Shown in pieces: positions 5,799-6,829 of a stretch of DNA of 6,829 bases. The position numbers and the translations under genes are program-made. Within the stretch, counting starts at the first letter, position 1. Each line of letters starts with the position of its first letter. The notes below the pieces were generated by a model. The model had not been told where the DNA came from and made no database searches. It saw only the letters and a list, made by a program, of their open reading frames with translations. This DNA comes from Oligoflexus sp. (GTDB lineage Bacteria > Bdellovibrionota_B > Oligoflexia > Oligoflexales > Oligoflexaceae), in NCBI GenBank assembly GCA_030151925.1, contig JASLCY010000074.1:1-6829 (forward strand), given 5' to 3'.

Positions 5799-6590
5799 AT
5801 GATGACATATCGAGATATCATGCAAAAACAAATCGACGTGCATAGCAAGGCTATCAAGGGCTACCGTCTGCGTTTAGCGGAGGCTATGAACTGTCACAAT
5901 TCCTTTTTGTCTCATGTTCTTAATGGCTCCGCGCACATCACACCGGATCAGGCTTCGGCCCTCTGCGACTTCTGGAACTACGACCCAATCCAGTCGGAAC
6001 TCTTCATGGCGCTCGTCAATCTCGAGCGCGCCGGCACCGAGAGCCTGAAAAAGCGCCTGAAGCTCAAGATCGAGGAACTGCGCGCGATCCCGACCGAAGA
6101 CTTTACCGAGATCACGGTGAAGAACGTGACCCTATCGTATGACCAGGGAATCCGCTACTTCGGGCACTGGTATACGTCCACGGTCCATGCGCTTCTTTCC
6201 CTGAAGACCATGCGGAACAAAAACGCGATCGCCAACCATCTCAACCTTCCCCTGCGCATGGTGCAGAACGCGTTGGATCAGCTCGTCGATATGGGTCTGA
6301 TCAAAGAAGAAGAGGGTGAATGGGTTTGCACCAAGGAAAAGATCCGCATGACGGATTCTCGCGAGCTGCTTTTCATCTACCATAAGGCCATGCGTGAAAG
6401 AGCGGGCCATATCGCAGCCCAAAGCGACGGCGCGGGCATTCATTACACCGGTTACTGGCCGATGACGAAGGCGCGTTTCATCGAACTGCGCGAGGCTTTC
6501 CACAACATCCTGCACAACTTCCAAAAAGAGCCCGAAGACCCCGCTTCCGATGAAGTGGTGCTCGTCTGCCTCGATTTCTGTAAAACTTGA
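5799..6590 (+). CDS. TIGR02147/DUF4423-type putative transcriptional regulator
   Basis: Putative DNA-binding regulator, 263 residues from the ATG at 5799. A longer form from GTG at 5769 is possible, but the MTYRDIMQKQ beginning fits the family's usual start and the promoter leaves almost no leader for GTG. Residues about 20-80 look like a Cro/C1-type helix-turn-helix: GYRLRLAEAMNCHNSFLSHV, then LNGSAHITPDQASALCDFWN. A charged helix (82-96) links to the C-terminal DUF4423-like region, with the hallmark YFGHWYTSTVHALLSL at 120-135, a winged-helix-like NAIANHLNLPLRMVQNALDQ then LVDMGLIKEEEGEW (142-175), and a closing strand VVLVCLDFCKT. The family has many paralogues in Fibrobacter and is common in Bdellovibrionota; targets and ligands are not known to me. 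The secreted-protein gene lies just upstream on the same strand but is separated by a hairpin, so any regulatory link is only inferred. Confidence 0.85.
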   Translation: MMTYRDIMQKQIDVHSKAIKGYRLRLAEAMNCHNSFLSHVLNGSAHITPDQASALCDFWNYDPIQSELFMALVNLERAGTESLKKRLKLKIEELRAIPTEDFTEITVKNVTLSYDQGIRYFGHWYTSTVHALLSLKTMRNKNAIANHLNLPLRMVQNALDQLVDMGLIKEEEGEWVCTKEKIRMTDSRELLFIYHKAMRERAGHIAAQSDGAGIHYTGYWPMTKARFIELREAFHNILHNFQKEPEDPASDEVVLVCLDFCKT

Positions 6591-6601
6591 TCGACCGGCC
6601 G

Positions 6602-6829
6602 TTACGGGCGCGCGGGACCGCTTGCGGCCGTAAGATGAGCTATGCTCGCGAGAAAATCCGGGACGTTGATAGGCTTTTTAAAGACGCCGGAGAAACCCGA
6701 ACTTCGGAAACGCTGCTCGCTGTCGGAGTCGTCGAGAGTCGTGCACGCTACGATAGGCGTCTCGCACCCTCGCTCCCTGAGCAGTTGGGTGGCGACGAAA
6801 CCATCCATCACCGGCATCTGGATGTCCAT
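6602..6829 (-). CDS. Response-regulator receiver domain, C-terminal part (5' end outside window)
   Basis: The last ~75 residues of a CheY-like phosphoacceptor domain. The visible part begins at MDIQMPVMDG, whose Asp (codon 6826-6824) is the expected phosphorylation site; the Met at the window edge is not the start, because the first two strands and the acidic pair of the receiver must lie upstream. Then come LLRERGCETPIVACTTLDD, with the conserved switch Thr (in ACTT, where TA is more usual), and FKKPI with the conserved Lys. The protein ends about 20 residues after KPI, so the receiver is C-terminal: either a stand-alone CheY-like protein or the tail of a hybrid histidine kinase, for which MDIQMPVMDG is especially typical. 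It converges with the regulator gene, with only 11 bases between the stop codons and no clear shared terminator. Confidence 0.88.
   Translation of the reverse strand: MDIQMPVMDGFVATQLLRERGCETPIVACTTLDDSDSEQRFRSSGFSGVFKKPINVPDFLASIAHLTAASGPARP

Noticed and set aside
6596..6630. Two CGGCCG copies around the convergent gene ends as a possible shared terminator
   Set aside because: The stem is only six pairs with a 23-base loop, there is no T-run on either strand, and most of it lies within the receiver-domain coding sequence.

Overview
The window is moderately GC-rich, dense bacterial DNA with six protein genes, two of them cut by the window edges. The best taxonomic clue is the regulator at 5799-6590, of the TIGR02147/DUF4423 type, which as far as I know is concentrated in Fibrobacter and in Bdellovibrionota (Bdellovibrio-like and Oligoflexia-like bacteria). 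Three genes in a row encode exported proteins: a membrane-anchored thiol oxidoreductase, a lipoprotein and a signal-peptide protein. This fits a Gram-negative member of Bdellovibrionota, but the assignment is an inference from family distribution and not a marker-gene result.

Left part (1-1394, minus strand): prmA, the ribosomal protein L11 methyltransferase, starts at a TTG and is followed 36 bases later by an aldo/keto reductase whose 3' end lies beyond base 1. The two look like one transcription unit. Both have an almost identical, strong AAGGAG ribosome binding site.

Middle (1395-4700): a 219-base divergent intergenic region contains an imperfect inverted repeat. It leads into a plus-strand gene for an inner-membrane-anchored protein that joins a SurA-like helical domain to a DsbA-like CPHC thioredoxin domain. 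A textbook intrinsic terminator closes that gene. Next is a lipoprotein with an acidic Gly/Ser/Asp linker and the GxGYxYP putative glycoside hydrolase domain, closed by a second hairpin.

Right part (4701-6829): a GTG-started secreted protein of unknown function with a striking His/Tyr/Asp-rich conserved-looking patch, a terminator-like hairpin, a good sigma70-type promoter, and the TIGR02147-type regulator. A response-regulator receiver domain enters convergently from the right edge on the minus strand and is missing its 5' part.

From prmA rightwards each gene seems to be its own unit separated by hairpins, except for the prmA-reductase pair. I see no tRNA, rRNA, CRISPR array, insertion sequence or phage gene. 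The common theme of the middle section is the cell envelope and exterior: disulfide or protein-folding quality control, a surface-attached putative polysaccharide-active enzyme and a secreted putative enzyme. No multi-gene novel system is evident. The least described items are the secreted protein at 4821-5681, the SurA-like/DsbA fusion and the GxGYxYP lipoprotein.
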